DNA of 64,000 nucleotides from JAHDDW01 sp964648795. GTDB taxonomy: Bacteria; Actinomycetota; Acidimicrobiia; Acidimicrobiales; SZUA-35. The stretch covers positions 62,001 to 126,000 of the forward strand of contig CAZYMB010000003.1 of the NCBI GenBank assembly GCA_964648795.1. The letters run 5' to 3'. The position numbers and the translations under genes were made by a program. Below the pieces are notes generated by a model, which did no database searches, had not been told where the DNA came from, and saw nothing but the letters and a program-made list of their open reading frames with translations. Numbering within the stretch: position 1 is the first letter of the stretch; each line of letters opens with the position of its first letter. Of the stretch, positions 25,365-34,743 are shown in pieces.

Positions 25365-26633
25365 TCACCGGATCAAGTGGTGAATTTGCATCTGCCTAAT
25401 TCTCTGTGGCAAGTTTTCTAATGCTGTCAAGTATTGTTTTTGGGCTGCTTCTACAACTTTTGGCTCAACCTGCAAATTGTCTGGCAACTGAAGGTCGGCC
25501 AGCAACTTCGCTGAATAGGTCGTGACACTTCCCGTTCTGGAAGGACCAAATATTACATTCCCGTTTTCGAAACCCATATTGCCGACATCAACATTCAAAC
25601 GAGAGTCAAGACCGGACAATGGACGCCCGACAAAACTCAAGTTCGCTCGCCTGTAAGCCGTCGGAAAAACAGACGCCACAAGAGCCGCCCTCCGGTTTGA
25701 CCATACGCCCTCAGATGACTCGAATTCATCTCGAACAAGGCGAACCAGCAAATCGCTCAATGGAATAGCCAACATAGCAAGCAAACACTGCATTTCTGGG
25801 TCGCCAAGATGCAGGTCTGATTCGATAGGTACAATTTCACCAGATTCATTCGTTACGTACTCTAGTGACATCACGTTCAGGCAATTCTTTTCTGGATTTG
25901 CACCGACCAGAAAGAGTCTTTCTAGAAGCTCTACGACATCTGAAGGAGGGAGCTCACCCGTTCCGAATGCTCCAAGCCCTCCAGACTTAATTTGCCGACC
26001 CTCAGTTTGACGAAATGGGAAGGTAATAATCGGGGGAGAAACGATTTTCAAGCTACTACCCGAACCTAGACCATAAACTGTTCTGCGTTCCCCCACCACC
26101 TCGCTTGTCGCCGTCACAGACCCACCATTAGATAAGAAACCTTGCAACTGATCTAAGGCTCGCAACTCCCCCTTCTTGACATACAGCACATCGCTTACCC
26201 CCTTAGGATTGGTCCAGTGTAAGTAAAGCGAACCGTTTAGGCTCAAACGCACAAGCTCTTCAAATGAAGAAACCTTGTAGTGAGATAACGACTTTCCGAT
26301 ACTAGTTTCACAAAACTGTTGAAACTGCAACTTGTTATCTTCAATCCAAGGTGCAGTCTCGTTGAGAGCTATATGTGCAATGCCCTGACTTCTGCAAAAT
26401 CTTAAAAGGCTTTTGGACCTTGTCGGTTCCGAGCTAACTACACAGTAAGCCGTAGGTTCTTCCCGGGCTGCGGCCATAAACTGCGCCTCAGATACCCTCT
26501 GCGACCCAGGAGGGCCCCACGCCAACCCACAATCTTCAGTTATTGGCATGCACCGAACAGCCTGGCCTTCCATGACAAGAGCCCTAGCCATCGCCCAATC
26601 TGATGCAAGCCTACCTACAACTACAAATATCAT
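25365..26633 (-). CDS. Degenerate PurD-like ATP-grasp paralogue
   Basis: The 422-residue product aligns by eye with the adjacent PurD-like protein. An N-terminal Rossmann-like start (MIFVVVGRLASDWAMARAL) replaces PurD's GSGxREAAL. PP..TFPFR and GGLGAF (residues 200-223) match the neighbour's PP-TYDYPYRF and GGMGSF. IESDLHLGDPE (270-280) matches VIEFNARFGDPE. The glycine-rich ATP loop GGKGV is missing: the corresponding region reads TNPKGVSD. The Glu-Asn metal pair is Glu-Ser-Asp. It is therefore probably catalytically altered or a non-catalytic partner. It lies 29 bases downstream of the intact paralogue on the same strand. Confidence 0.7.
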   Translation of the reverse strand: MIFVVVGRLASDWAMARALVMEGQAVRCMPITEDCGLAWGPPGSQRVSEAQFMAAAREEPTAYCVVSSEPTRSKSLLRFCRSQGIAHIALNETAPWIEDNKLQFQQFCETSIGKSLSHYKVSSFEELVRLSLNGSLYLHWTNPKGVSDVLYVKKGELRALDQLQGFLSNGGSVTATSEVVGERRTVYGLGSGSSLKIVSPPIITFPFRQTEGRQIKSGGLGAFGTGELPPSDVVELLERLFLVGANPEKNCLNVMSLEYVTNESGEIVPIESDLHLGDPEMQCLLAMLAIPLSDLLVRLVRDEFESSEGVWSNRRAALVASVFPTAYRRANLSFVGRPLSGLDSRLNVDVGNMGFENGNVIFGPSRTGSVTTYSAKLLADLQLPDNLQVEPKVVEAAQKQYLTALENLPQRIRQMQIHHLIR

Positions 26634-26662
26634 TTTTACCGCCAGGTTGAAGGATCTAAACG

Positions 26663-27988
26663 TTAAGTGAGCTTTCGGTTGTGTTTAGTTGCGAGCCTGT
26701 GCATGTACTCCGTCGAACCTACATCGGCCCTGCTGTCAAGCCCTTTAATATAGGAGGCCGCTTTCGCCGCCAAGTTATGAGCACCCTCCAAAGTCTCTGC
26801 CGTCGTCACAAGAGCAACACAACGAGAGTTACCGACGCTCTTGTAGACACCTCTCCTGAGCTTCTCTGCTGAACCAAAGAAAAGTTTGGTATCAGGCTGC
26901 TCCTCGATCGCCTCGAAATCAACCTTGAACTCAACCAACGGTGGATCTACGAGTGGTTCGCCATACTTAGGTGTGACAAAGTAAGTTACCAAAGTCACTG
27001 TGGGACTGAAAGTTACTTCTGTAGCTTTGCCCGCAGCAACTGCAGCAGAAATGCTTGTCCAATTTCCTTCGACGATAGGCATAATGTTCATACACTCTGG
27101 GTCACCAAACCGAGCATTAAATTCAATCACTTTGACATCTTCGCCGGTTGAGAAGAGGCCAATGTTGAGAACGCCATTGAAAGGTGTTCCGCTACTAGCT
27201 AGTTCGTCAAGGGAGAGTTGAGCTATTTGTATTGCCTTTTCATAGTGAGACCTGGGGATAAACGATGGTTGATCCGTTTGCAGTATAAATGACCCCATCC
27301 CACCAGTGCCGGGCCCTAGATCGCCATCAAAGCGGTACGGATAGTCATAAGTCGGAGGTGGAGCGTACAAATTTTTGCCGTCAGTAATTATTTGGATGGT
27401 AAATTCTATTCCGGAAATTACCTCTTCTAGAATGACTGCACCCTCGCTATCAATACAGCTCTGGGCATATTCGATCGCTTCTGTTCGGCTACAGTTGATG
27501 CCTGAGACTCTCACGCCTTTGCCTCCGGTAAGGCCAGTTGGTTTGACGGCTATTTCGGCATCAAGCGTTCGTAGTGAACTCTCGAGTTCTTCGTCGGTTG
27601 TACATGAGAAATACAACGGGTTCGCTTCTGGCGCAACTTTGTCGACCAACCGACGCGAAAAGTTTTTATCCCATTCGATTTGCGCCGCTGCTTTAGACGC
27701 CCCGAATGTCAAGACATTGTTTGACCTCAATAAGTCAGTAACCCCAGCAGCGAGAGGATTGTCCGACGAAACTACCGCTAAATCAAAGTCATGTTCTGAA
27801 CATAATTGATCAATCGCCGACAAATCGGTTGGGGGCGCTTGTGTATGGACTCCGCCAGTATCAGCTGAGATCTGCACTAGTGAGGGGTTCTTGTGCGCAG
27901 ATACGGTGAAAACCTGGTTTCCCTCCGTTGCATAACGGTCCGCTAGTGCAGCTTCTCGGGCTCCAGACCCTACTACGAGGACTTTCAT
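26663..27988 (-). CDS. purD: Phosphoribosylamine--glycine ligase-like ATP-grasp enzyme
   Basis: PurD ligates phosphoribosylamine and glycine in purine synthesis. The 441-residue protein has the N domain MKVLVVGSGAREAAL, NPLAAGVTDLLRSN, the ATP-grasp loop KPTGLTGGKGVRV (150-161), LEEVISGIEF, GPGTGGMGSF (225-234), VIEFNARFGDPE (287-298) and the C-terminal domain. Two features depart from textbook PurD: GGREHAL reads GSGAREAAL, and the SQDHKR segment before GGMGAY reads TYDYPYRF. It could be a divergent purine enzyme or a relative recruited to another ligation. A GGGAGA ribosome site supports the start. It is cotranscribed with the degenerate paralogue. Confidence 0.75.
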   Translation of the reverse strand: MKVLVVGSGAREAALADRYATEGNQVFTVSAHKNPSLVQISADTGGVHTQAPPTDLSAIDQLCSEHDFDLAVVSSDNPLAAGVTDLLRSNNVLTFGASKAAAQIEWDKNFSRRLVDKVAPEANPLYFSCTTDEELESSLRTLDAEIAVKPTGLTGGKGVRVSGINCSRTEAIEYAQSCIDSEGAVILEEVISGIEFTIQIITDGKNLYAPPPTYDYPYRFDGDLGPGTGGMGSFILQTDQPSFIPRSHYEKAIQIAQLSLDELASSGTPFNGVLNIGLFSTGEDVKVIEFNARFGDPECMNIMPIVEGNWTSISAAVAAGKATEVTFSPTVTLVTYFVTPKYGEPLVDPPLVEFKVDFEAIEEQPDTKLFFGSAEKLRRGVYKSVGNSRCVALVTTAETLEGAHNLAAKAASYIKGLDSRADVGSTEYMHRLATKHNRKLT

Positions 27989-28153
27989 AGCTATTTCTCC
28001 CGATATCGACGTTATTCAATCTTACCAATTTAGATCAGGAAGCAGACTCTCCGCTATCGGCTTACGGCTCAAAAAATTCACCATAATTCGCTTCGCTCGA
28101 CGGAATTGCTAAGGTATGGCCTGGGTTTACAACTAAACGGAATGGCCAATTAG

Positions 28154-29125
28154 ATGACGGTAACCGAAACGTTAACAGAAGATACAGCAACTCGTTTTGC
28201 TACAGCTTTTACTGCACTGCGGCAAAACATGGAAAAGGTCATTCGGGGTAAGCCTGCATTAATTGACTCTGCTCTCTTATGTCTAGTCTCTGGTGGCCAC
28301 ATTCTTGTAGAAGATGTCCCTGGACTTGGGAAGACTTTGCTTGCTAAAGCTTTGTCCAAGTCGCTCGACACAAAGCTTGGTCGAATTCAATTCACACCCG
28401 ACCTACTGCCAACAGATGTAACAGGTGTAAACATCTACAACCGAGGCACTAACGCCTTCGAGTTTCGGCCAGGCCCAATCTTTACCGAATTAGTTCTAGC
28501 CGACGAAATAAACCGTGCCGCACCAAAGACACAGTCTGCACTACTCGAAGCCATGGCCGAAGACCAGGTAACTGTTGATGGCACAACCTATGAGCTACCA
28601 AAGCCATTCATGGTGGTTGCTACTCAAAACCCGGTCGAACAAGAAGGAACCTACCCTCTACCCGAGTCACAGCTTGACCGGTTCACTCTTAAAGTTTCAG
28701 TTGGCTACCCATCACGAGGCGACGAAATCTCAATCCTCGAAACACACGCCACCGACGAAGCAGTAAATTCTCTTGGTTCAGTAGCCAACTTGGCCGATGT
28801 AAAACGTATGGCCGATATGGTACCGACAGTTTATGTGGCGCCACCATTGCAGGACTACATGGTCAGCCTGTCAGAAGCTACACGACGACACTCTGCAATA
28901 AGCCTTGGGGTTTCACCACGTGCGACCCTGGCTCTACAGAAAGTTGCCCGAGCAAAAGCAGCATCGGTTGGACGCACCTTTGTAGTCGACGATGACATTA
29001 AATCAGTTGCCAGTGCAGTATTTTCTCACAGAATAATACTGACACCAGAAGCTCAGCTGCAAGCAGCTACGCCTGAAAGCACCATCAATCAAATCTTGGG
29101 TGCAGTCGCAGTCCCAACCTCATAG
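28154..29125 (+). CDS. MoxR-family AAA+ ATPase
   Basis: The 323-residue AAA+ chaperone has VRGK-type opening (MEKVIRGKPALI), Walker A LVEDVPGLGKTLLAKAL, IQFTPDLLPTDVTG, Walker B FTELVLADEINRAAPKTQSALLEAM, sensor 1 VVATQNPVEQEGTYPLPE and sensor 2 LGVSPRATLAL. MoxR proteins assist maturation of partner complexes; the usual companions, DUF58 and a transglutaminase-like membrane protein, follow directly. It starts an operon and is divergent from the PurD-like genes across a 165-base gap in which I see no further gene. Confidence 0.95.
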   Translation: MTVTETLTEDTATRFATAFTALRQNMEKVIRGKPALIDSALLCLVSGGHILVEDVPGLGKTLLAKALSKSLDTKLGRIQFTPDLLPTDVTGVNIYNRGTNAFEFRPGPIFTELVLADEINRAAPKTQSALLEAMAEDQVTVDGTTYELPKPFMVVATQNPVEQEGTYPLPESQLDRFTLKVSVGYPSRGDEISILETHATDEAVNSLGSVANLADVKRMADMVPTVYVAPPLQDYMVSLSEATRRHSAISLGVSPRATLALQKVARAKAASVGRTFVVDDDIKSVASAVFSHRIILTPEAQLQAATPESTINQILGAVAVPTS

Positions 29126-29255
29126 CAGTTATGAACCACGTCCCACGAATTGACCAAAAACAGCAAACTGGCCAATCAGACACAAGTGGGCAATACCGAC
29201 GAGTTTTATCGCCCACAGCAGCCCACGGTCGACAAAACAATCATCGAGCTTACTC

Positions 29256-30398
29256 ATGAGACTGACGCGGGCCGGCTTGGGCCTGATAGGCGTAGCGGCA
29301 ATCACGCTTGCTATAGCTTCGTTGTTCGGTCTCATCGAGCTGTTTCAACTACTCGCGGTGACTGTTGCAGTATTAGTTGTAGCTGTAGTCTTTGTTCTGA
29401 TACGGCACCCAAAAGTCCGAGTCCTTCGGGCTACACAACCAGCCACATTGCGATCTGGCGAAGCTGCGCAACTAATCCTTACCGTCAAAAATGACAAACA
29501 AGCCCGCACACCAGTTTTATTTGCCAAAGACGTAATCGCAGGGACACAAAGCACAAAACTAACCTTTGGTGCCATAGAACAAGACGAACAAATTCGAGTC
29601 GGCTACACAATTCCGGCAACTGCTAGAGGTCTACTAGAAGTAGGGCCACTACAAATCGACCTACAAGACCCACTAGGTCTCGTGAAGCGTCGCCTCGAAG
29701 GCGCCCCAGTACAAAGTTTCTTAGTTCGACCACGACTAGTACAGCTACCAGCAATTAAAGCCTCAGCTGGAACGCTACGACACCATTCGACATCAGCAAG
29801 GTCCAACCGAATCGGTAGCGACGAGTTCTACGCCCTTCGACCATATGTAATTGGTGATGATCTACGCAGAGTTCACTGGAAGTCAGCCGCTAGGAGTAAT
29901 AATCTTCTCGTTCGTCAAGACCGTGAAGCACAGCTAGGTGGGGTCACCATAGTTTCAGATATCTCAGCTGACACTCACAGCCCCGAAAGTTTCGAGCGCC
30001 TTGTTATTGCAACCAACAGCATTGCTCACGCAGCGTTCGCCGGTGGCGACCTAGCCCAGTTATACCTGACAGACTCGCTATCACCAGTGAAGCTAGACTC
30101 GCCAACCTCGCTCGACTTATTAGAAGATCAGCTCGCACTAATAACGCCTTCGGACAATGCTGCGCCCGACACAGTCCTCGAGAAACTTTCGCAAAGATCA
30201 ATCGGCGGAACATTAATCTTTATATTCGGACAACCAAACGAACTCCTAGCCAACCAGTTCGCCAAGTGCAAGGTCAAGCATCAAACCTCGGTAGCAATAA
30301 GCTGCGACGCTCAATCAAGTGCTTCTTGGGCAGCCGGATATACTAATGAAGAACAGCTCTCAGCGGTTTGGCAAAGAGCATTGGCGGTACAAAAATGA
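29256..30398 (+). CDS. DUF58 (VWA-like) membrane protein
   Basis: The 380-residue protein has two adjacent membrane segments (about residues 7-47), an immunoglobulin-like Ala/Thr-rich domain, and the DUF58 signature RRVHWKSAARSNNLLVRQDREAQ near residue 210, after YALRPYVIGDDL. DUF58 proteins resemble von Willebrand A domains and act with MoxR ATPases; the substrate complex is not known. The gene begins 130 bases after MoxR and ends in an ATGA overlap with the transglutaminase gene, so the three are an operon. Confidence 0.88.
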   Translation: MRLTRAGLGLIGVAAITLAIASLFGLIELFQLLAVTVAVLVVAVVFVLIRHPKVRVLRATQPATLRSGEAAQLILTVKNDKQARTPVLFAKDVIAGTQSTKLTFGAIEQDEQIRVGYTIPATARGLLEVGPLQIDLQDPLGLVKRRLEGAPVQSFLVRPRLVQLPAIKASAGTLRHHSTSARSNRIGSDEFYALRPYVIGDDLRRVHWKSAARSNNLLVRQDREAQLGGVTIVSDISADTHSPESFERLVIATNSIAHAAFAGGDLAQLYLTDSLSPVKLDSPTSLDLLEDQLALITPSDNAAPDTVLEKLSQRSIGGTLIFIFGQPNELLANQFAKCKVKHQTSVAISCDAQSSASWAAGYTNEEQLSAVWQRALAVQK

Positions 30399-32950
30399 AC
30401 CCAAAACATCAGAGTTTACCTATTGAGCTCGCAGCATCACTGCTAGTCCCAGCTGCGATATTCGGCCTAACTCGAGTGTTCGCCAATTTCAGCGATGTGC
30501 TGCAAATAATGGTGTTTGCATTCTTGTCTTCGGCCACCATGATTGTCGGGCGTCGGCTCAAACTACCTCTCGCAGCAGTTGCCGGGTTAAACCTATTGGC
30601 CGGTTACGTAGCTATCACAGTTGTCTACTTTAGAGATATAGCAACAGCATCAATTCTGCCTAACGGCGAATACATCAGCGCCTTCGGTCAAAGCTTCGAA
30701 TCTCTACGAAGTGACTTTGACTCGCAGATCTCGCCTGTCGCAGGCGTTATGTCATTCTTGTTGATCGGGTCCATAGTTGCATGGCTCCTAGCGTTCCTCA
30801 CTGACTGGGGTGCCACCCGACTCAAGCTTGCATTCGAGCCAGTCCTGCCAGCGGTGATGGTGTTTATTCTCGGTTCGATACCACCAATTAGTTCTGGAGA
30901 AAATATTGTCAGGTCTTCGCTGGTCTTTGCTCTTGGTGTTTGTGTTTGGGCTATAACCCAACGTGCAGTCCGAGTCTCAACAGGCTCGGTACTTGTCAAC
31001 TCAGGCCCACGTGCAGCCCTTGGCCTAGTGCCGCTATTAGTTGGTGGCGCAGTTATGGCAGTGTTCTCGGTCGGCGTTGGCGTGGCTTACGGCGACAGGC
31101 TGCCCTTTGCTCAATCAGAGCCAGTAGTTGAATTCTCAGACAACAACGCTCAAGGGCGTGAAGTCTCCAACCCATTTATTGACCTTGAACAGAGATTGGT
31201 TGACCAAGCTGACATCGATTTGTTCCAAGTCACTTCCAATGAGCGCACCTATTGGCGCATAGTTGGACTAGACACCTATCGCAATACAACATCATCAGGT
31301 AGCAATACCGCTGTCTGGGAAGTACGTATTGGTGGCGATAGCGACAAAGAAACCATCTATGACCAGCCAGACAACATTCCGGGTCGTACTGCTACTCAAC
31401 AAATTCAAATTGGCAACCTAGATGTCACAACCAGTGCCGGGACACAGTCCGACAATGTGTGGATACCGGCAGCACTATCACCAACTGAAGTCATTGACGA
31501 CGGCGGCGCTGAGTTAAACACAGACTCACTGACACAAACAATCACCATTGGCAGCGACTTCCGTTCTGCTGGCTTGGGTTACACAGTCGAATCAGCACTA
31601 CCGACCTACACAAGAGAACAACTGATTAATGCCTCTAACCAGCTTCAGCCAGCCCCCATTAACTCAGACATCTACTTGCAGGTTCCAGATGGCGTGTCGC
31701 CAGTCGTGCGCCAAGAAGCTGACCGGGTTATCGCCGAAGCAGGGGCAACCAACCGCTATGAAATAGCACTCGCACTACAGAACTACTTCCAAGGGTTTGA
31801 ATATTCGCTAGATCTGGCAGCAATCCCTGCTGACCTAACCGCGGAAGAACACTTCTTAAATACCCAAACTGGTTTCTGCCAGCAGTTCTCTGGAACGTTT
31901 GCTCTCATGGCACGACAACTTGGCATTCCAACCAGAGTTGCCGTTGGTTTCACATGGGGTGAAGTTATAGATGAGAACCAAAACGGCGACACTACCTACC
32001 AGGTAGCGGGCAAGCATGCTCACGCTTGGCCAGAAGTATGGTTCGGTGACGAACTAGGTTGGGTACCGTTCGAGCCAACTCCGGGACGGGGACTTCCAGG
32101 CGCCACTCAGTACACCGACCTGAACCCTGTACAAGAAGTTGGCCAAGGTGCTGGCGAATCAGAAGACCTAGAGTTTGAAGAAACTGAGGCTGCCGAAGCC
32201 GACCCAGCAGAACCAGCTGACCCTACAGAAGAACTAACCCCTGACGAACAAGGCGAAACCGAAGTTCCAGAACAAGCGGAGCCACAAGCATTCGAAAAAC
32301 CAATCGATTTCAAAGAGTACACAGCTAGCCGAGGTGTACTCGAGAGCTTCGCACCTGTACTCGGAGTCATCTCACTATCATTTAGAACAATAGCAATAGC
32401 TGCACTACTACTCGCCTACCCACTTGGCCTCCCAATATTTGTGGCACTAAGACGCAAGTTCAAGATGAAGACTTTACTATCGACAGGGCCAGCTGCCCAG
32501 GTTCAACAAGCATGGGACCTTGCCAGGACCGAAATAAGACTTCGCACCGGCATAACCCAGGCCGACCATGAGACAGCTTCTGAGTTTGCACACAGATTCA
32601 GCACCGAGCATAGAGCTGCACTCAATAGTGGGAACGGCACTCAGAACTTCACCGGAGAGGTAGCCAAGCAAAGCTCGCAAGCTACACACAGCTTGGCCAA
32701 CATGTACACAGCGTGTCGCTATAGCCCTGCGCAACGCTCTAGCTCAAACGGACTAGAAGCAGCCAGTAGTGTAGAACAACTTACAAACGCACTCGCTCAA
32801 GAAACGCCATGGCACGTGCGTTGGCGACAAGCCTTAACCCCAAACCGAGTATTTGGTGGTAATCCATTCGCCGGTGTAACTGATGCAACTAGCACTTCCG
32901 GTCCAACCACTACCACTACTGGCGCAAGAGCTACTGCTACGGCTGGTTAG
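30395..32950 (+). CDS. TgpA-like membrane transglutaminase
   Basis: The product is 851 residues from the ATG at 30395, which overlaps the DUF58 stop as ATGA; the frame extends nine codons upstream. About six N-terminal membrane segments (DUF3488-type) are followed by an extracytoplasmic region with the transglutaminase core: Cys in TGFCQQFSGTFALMARQLG (about residue 495), GKHAHAWPEVWF with the His, and the Trp-Val-Pro-Phe-Glu-Pro end. An acidic Pro/Glu linker, one more membrane segment and a DUF4129-like cytoplasmic tail complete it. The Cys-His-Asp triad appears intact. The family may modify envelope proteins or peptides. Confidence 0.88.
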   Translation: MNPKHQSLPIELAASLLVPAAIFGLTRVFANFSDVLQIMVFAFLSSATMIVGRRLKLPLAAVAGLNLLAGYVAITVVYFRDIATASILPNGEYISAFGQSFESLRSDFDSQISPVAGVMSFLLIGSIVAWLLAFLTDWGATRLKLAFEPVLPAVMVFILGSIPPISSGENIVRSSLVFALGVCVWAITQRAVRVSTGSVLVNSGPRAALGLVPLLVGGAVMAVFSVGVGVAYGDRLPFAQSEPVVEFSDNNAQGREVSNPFIDLEQRLVDQADIDLFQVTSNERTYWRIVGLDTYRNTTSSGSNTAVWEVRIGGDSDKETIYDQPDNIPGRTATQQIQIGNLDVTTSAGTQSDNVWIPAALSPTEVIDDGGAELNTDSLTQTITIGSDFRSAGLGYTVESALPTYTREQLINASNQLQPAPINSDIYLQVPDGVSPVVRQEADRVIAEAGATNRYEIALALQNYFQGFEYSLDLAAIPADLTAEEHFLNTQTGFCQQFSGTFALMARQLGIPTRVAVGFTWGEVIDENQNGDTTYQVAGKHAHAWPEVWFGDELGWVPFEPTPGRGLPGATQYTDLNPVQEVGQGAGESEDLEFEETEAAEADPAEPADPTEELTPDEQGETEVPEQAEPQAFEKPIDFKEYTASRGVLESFAPVLGVISLSFRTIAIAALLLAYPLGLPIFVALRRKFKMKTLLSTGPAAQVQQAWDLARTEIRLRTGITQADHETASEFAHRFSTEHRAALNSGNGTQNFTGEVAKQSSQATHSLANMYTACRYSPAQRSSSNGLEAASSVEQLTNALAQETPWHVRWRQALTPNRVFGGNPFAGVTDATSTSGPTTTTTGARATATAG

Positions 32951-32972
32951 CTGGTTCACAACTCAACTAGCT
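32949..32972 (+). terminator. Possible stem-loop terminator after the transglutaminase gene
   Basis: AGCTGGTT (32949-32956) can pair with AACTAGCT (32965-32972) across an eight-base loop, with one G-U pair. It overlaps the stop codon and lies between two converging genes. There is no downstream T-run, so a classical intrinsic terminator is doubtful. Confidence 0.3.
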
Positions 32973-32992
32973 GGGAAGCTAATGTCTATGAC

Positions 32993-33325
32993 TTAGGCAG
33001 AGTCTTCAGGCGTTGAGCGCTGACGTACCGCAGAGTTAAGATCTTGCAAACCGGTACGACCCATTAAGCGAACACCCTTTTCGACCTTCAAAGCAAAGAA
33101 GATCGCAGCCAAGAAACTGGCGAACGAAACCCAAAAATTGATTAACAGCGCAACGACCATAAACAAGAAACAAACAACTAAACCAATAATTGGTAGCCGT
33201 AAATTAGATAAAGCTGTTCTATAGATTGATCCCGCATCTACCTGTTTTGCAAATGTTGGATCATGATCGATGAGACCTTCTTCAATCTCATTCAGTATTT
33301 GCTGCTCATGATCTGAAAGTGCCAT
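32993..33325 (-). CDS. DUF3040 membrane protein
   Basis: This 110-residue protein has the DUF3040 opening MALSDHEQQILNEIEEGL followed by two membrane helices (about 46-62 and 66-83) and a short cytoplasmic tail. The family is restricted to actinobacteria, usually near mraZ or division genes, and has no known function. Here it lies alone, converging on the transglutaminase gene and divergent from the next plus-strand gene across a 222-base gap with no further gene that I can see. Confidence 0.85.
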   Translation of the reverse strand: MALSDHEQQILNEIEEGLIDHDPTFAKQVDAGSIYRTALSNLRLPIIGLVVCFLFMVVALLINFWVSFASFLAAIFFALKVEKGVRLMGRTGLQDLNSAVRQRSTPEDSA

Positions 33326-33547
33326 TGCTTATAGGTTAGCCCAATATTGGCGTAGAACCCATTCAGGATCATGTCTAGTTAGGTAATGCATACTGATAAC
33401 GAGAAATACGCAGCTAGATAAGTAGCGCTAATCCCCCGGCGTCTCCAATTTGGCTGATTAGCCATACAGCAGCGCTAGCAGTAGAATAACCAGCACCAGA
33501 GCTACAGCAGCTTTGCACAAGATATATAACAGCGGGATACAGCCAAA

Positions 33548-33991
33548 TTGAGCAGTACTGAGAAACCAGAAACAGATTTAGAGGCAAACCTAGACGAAGC
33601 CGCAGCACACGCTCTCGCAGCAGCTAGTAGCACTAAAGCTGACTCAAAGCCGCCGGTTGCTCTCGATATTGCTACTCCTAGTTCGGAAGCTGATCTAGAA
33701 GCCGATTTAGCCGCAGACAGCGAAGCTAATACACCAGTACTAGATATAACAGTCACAAAGCCCAACCTGCTTCGCCTAGGAATCAAAGGCAGGGTCATCA
33801 TGTGGGTGCTTTTGACAATAGCTGGCACCCTTTGCGGGGTTGCATCCTTTGCTGCGGCAGAACTAAGCGGGCTAACAATAGGCTGGGCCATACTGGCGGC
33901 CATTGGAGGGACTGCAATAAGTAGCGTTGCACTCGGGTTAATAACCCTAATGGCGTTTAGGGCGAGCGTAGAATGGAAGTTATCCAACTAA
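33548..33991 (+). CDS. Hypothetical small membrane protein with acidic N-terminal tail
   Basis: I do not recognise this protein. It is 147 residues from a TTG start preceded by GCGGGA. About 75 N-terminal residues are rich in Ala, Glu, Asp and Ser (EADLEADLAADSEA) and probably disordered. Two membrane helices follow (about 88-108 and 114-136), ending in the short tail FRASVEWKLSN. It lies just upstream of the MtrA-like regulator gene, 62 bases away, on the same strand. Confidence 0.6.
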   Translation: MSSTEKPETDLEANLDEAAAHALAAASSTKADSKPPVALDIATPSSEADLEADLAADSEANTPVLDITVTKPNLLRLGIKGRVIMWVLLTIAGTLCGVASFAAAELSGLTIGWAILAAIGGTAISSVALGLITLMAFRASVEWKLSN

Positions 33992-34053
33992 CTACGCTCT
34001 ACAATTAGAACTAGGGCATAGCCATGTACTTATCTAACAAAGGCTGAATTAAC

Positions 34054-34740
34054 TTGACCACAATCCTGACTATCGAAGACGATCAAAGAATCCGCCAACT
34101 TGTGGCATTAGCGTTGTCCGAAGAAGGTTGGGATGTCCTAGAGGCTGGTACCGGCGAAGATGCTCTCAAGGAATTTAAAGAAGCAGACCCAAAGCCAGAC
34201 GTTGTGCTTATAGATATCATGCTGCCTGGACTTGACGGGTTCGAAGTCTGTCGCAACATCCGACGCGACTCAGACGTCCCGATCATTATGGTGACTGCAC
34301 GAGCTGACACACATGACGTAGTAGCTGGTCTCGAAGCAGGAGCCGATGACTACCTGACAAAGCCTTTCGCTGGTAAAGAGCTGTCCGCAAGGATACGTGC
34401 CATGCTGCGCCGCTCAAGATCTGCAGGAACACAAGAGTTCAACAAAGTATCGTTCGGCCAAATAGAATTAAGCCCGCATGAGGGTGTGGTCACCAAAGGC
34501 GAAGAGCAACTCCATCTAACTAGGACCGAATTTAAACTTCTGGTCGAGCTAGCTACCCAACCAGGCAAGGTTTTAAGCCGTGAAGTATTACTGGAGCGTG
34601 TTTGGGGTTATGACTACTTTGGGGATGGCCGTCTAGTTGACGTTCATATCCGACGCCTGCGAACCAAAATAGAAGACGACTCAGCAGAGCCTAAGCATGT
34701 AGTTACATGCCGTGGCCTGGGATACAAACTGGTAACTTAG
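34054..34740 (+). CDS. mtrA: OmpR-family response regulator (MtrA-like)
   Basis: The 228-residue regulator has a receiver domain with the acidic pair E8/D9-D10, phosphoacceptor D54 in VLIDIMLPGLDGFE, T81 and K103 in LTKPF, and a winged-helix DNA-binding domain (LTRTEFKLLVELATQPGKVLSREVLLERVWGY ... VDVHIRRLRTKIE). The start is TTG after an AAAGG element. The order regulator, kinase, GerMN lipoprotein is that of mtrA-mtrB-lpqB, which controls cell-wall and division genes in actinobacteria. A PhoP-type assignment is possible on sequence alone. Confidence 0.88.
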   Translation: MTTILTIEDDQRIRQLVALALSEEGWDVLEAGTGEDALKEFKEADPKPDVVLIDIMLPGLDGFEVCRNIRRDSDVPIIMVTARADTHDVVAGLEAGADDYLTKPFAGKELSARIRAMLRRSRSAGTQEFNKVSFGQIELSPHEGVVTKGEEQLHLTRTEFKLLVELATQPGKVLSREVLLERVWGYDYFGDGRLVDVHIRRLRTKIEDDSAEPKHVVTCRGLGYKLVT

Positions 34741-34743
34741 ACA

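Noticed and set aside
25349..25400. Imperfect inverted repeat between the converging HNH and PurD-like genes as a bidirectional terminator
   Set aside because: The arms (ATTCATCACC and GGTGAAT) pair only partly and lack T-runs on either side.
29150..29494. Plus-strand frame between MoxR and DUF58
   Set aside because: It runs out of frame into DUF58, whose start and motifs are clear; composition is not protein-like.
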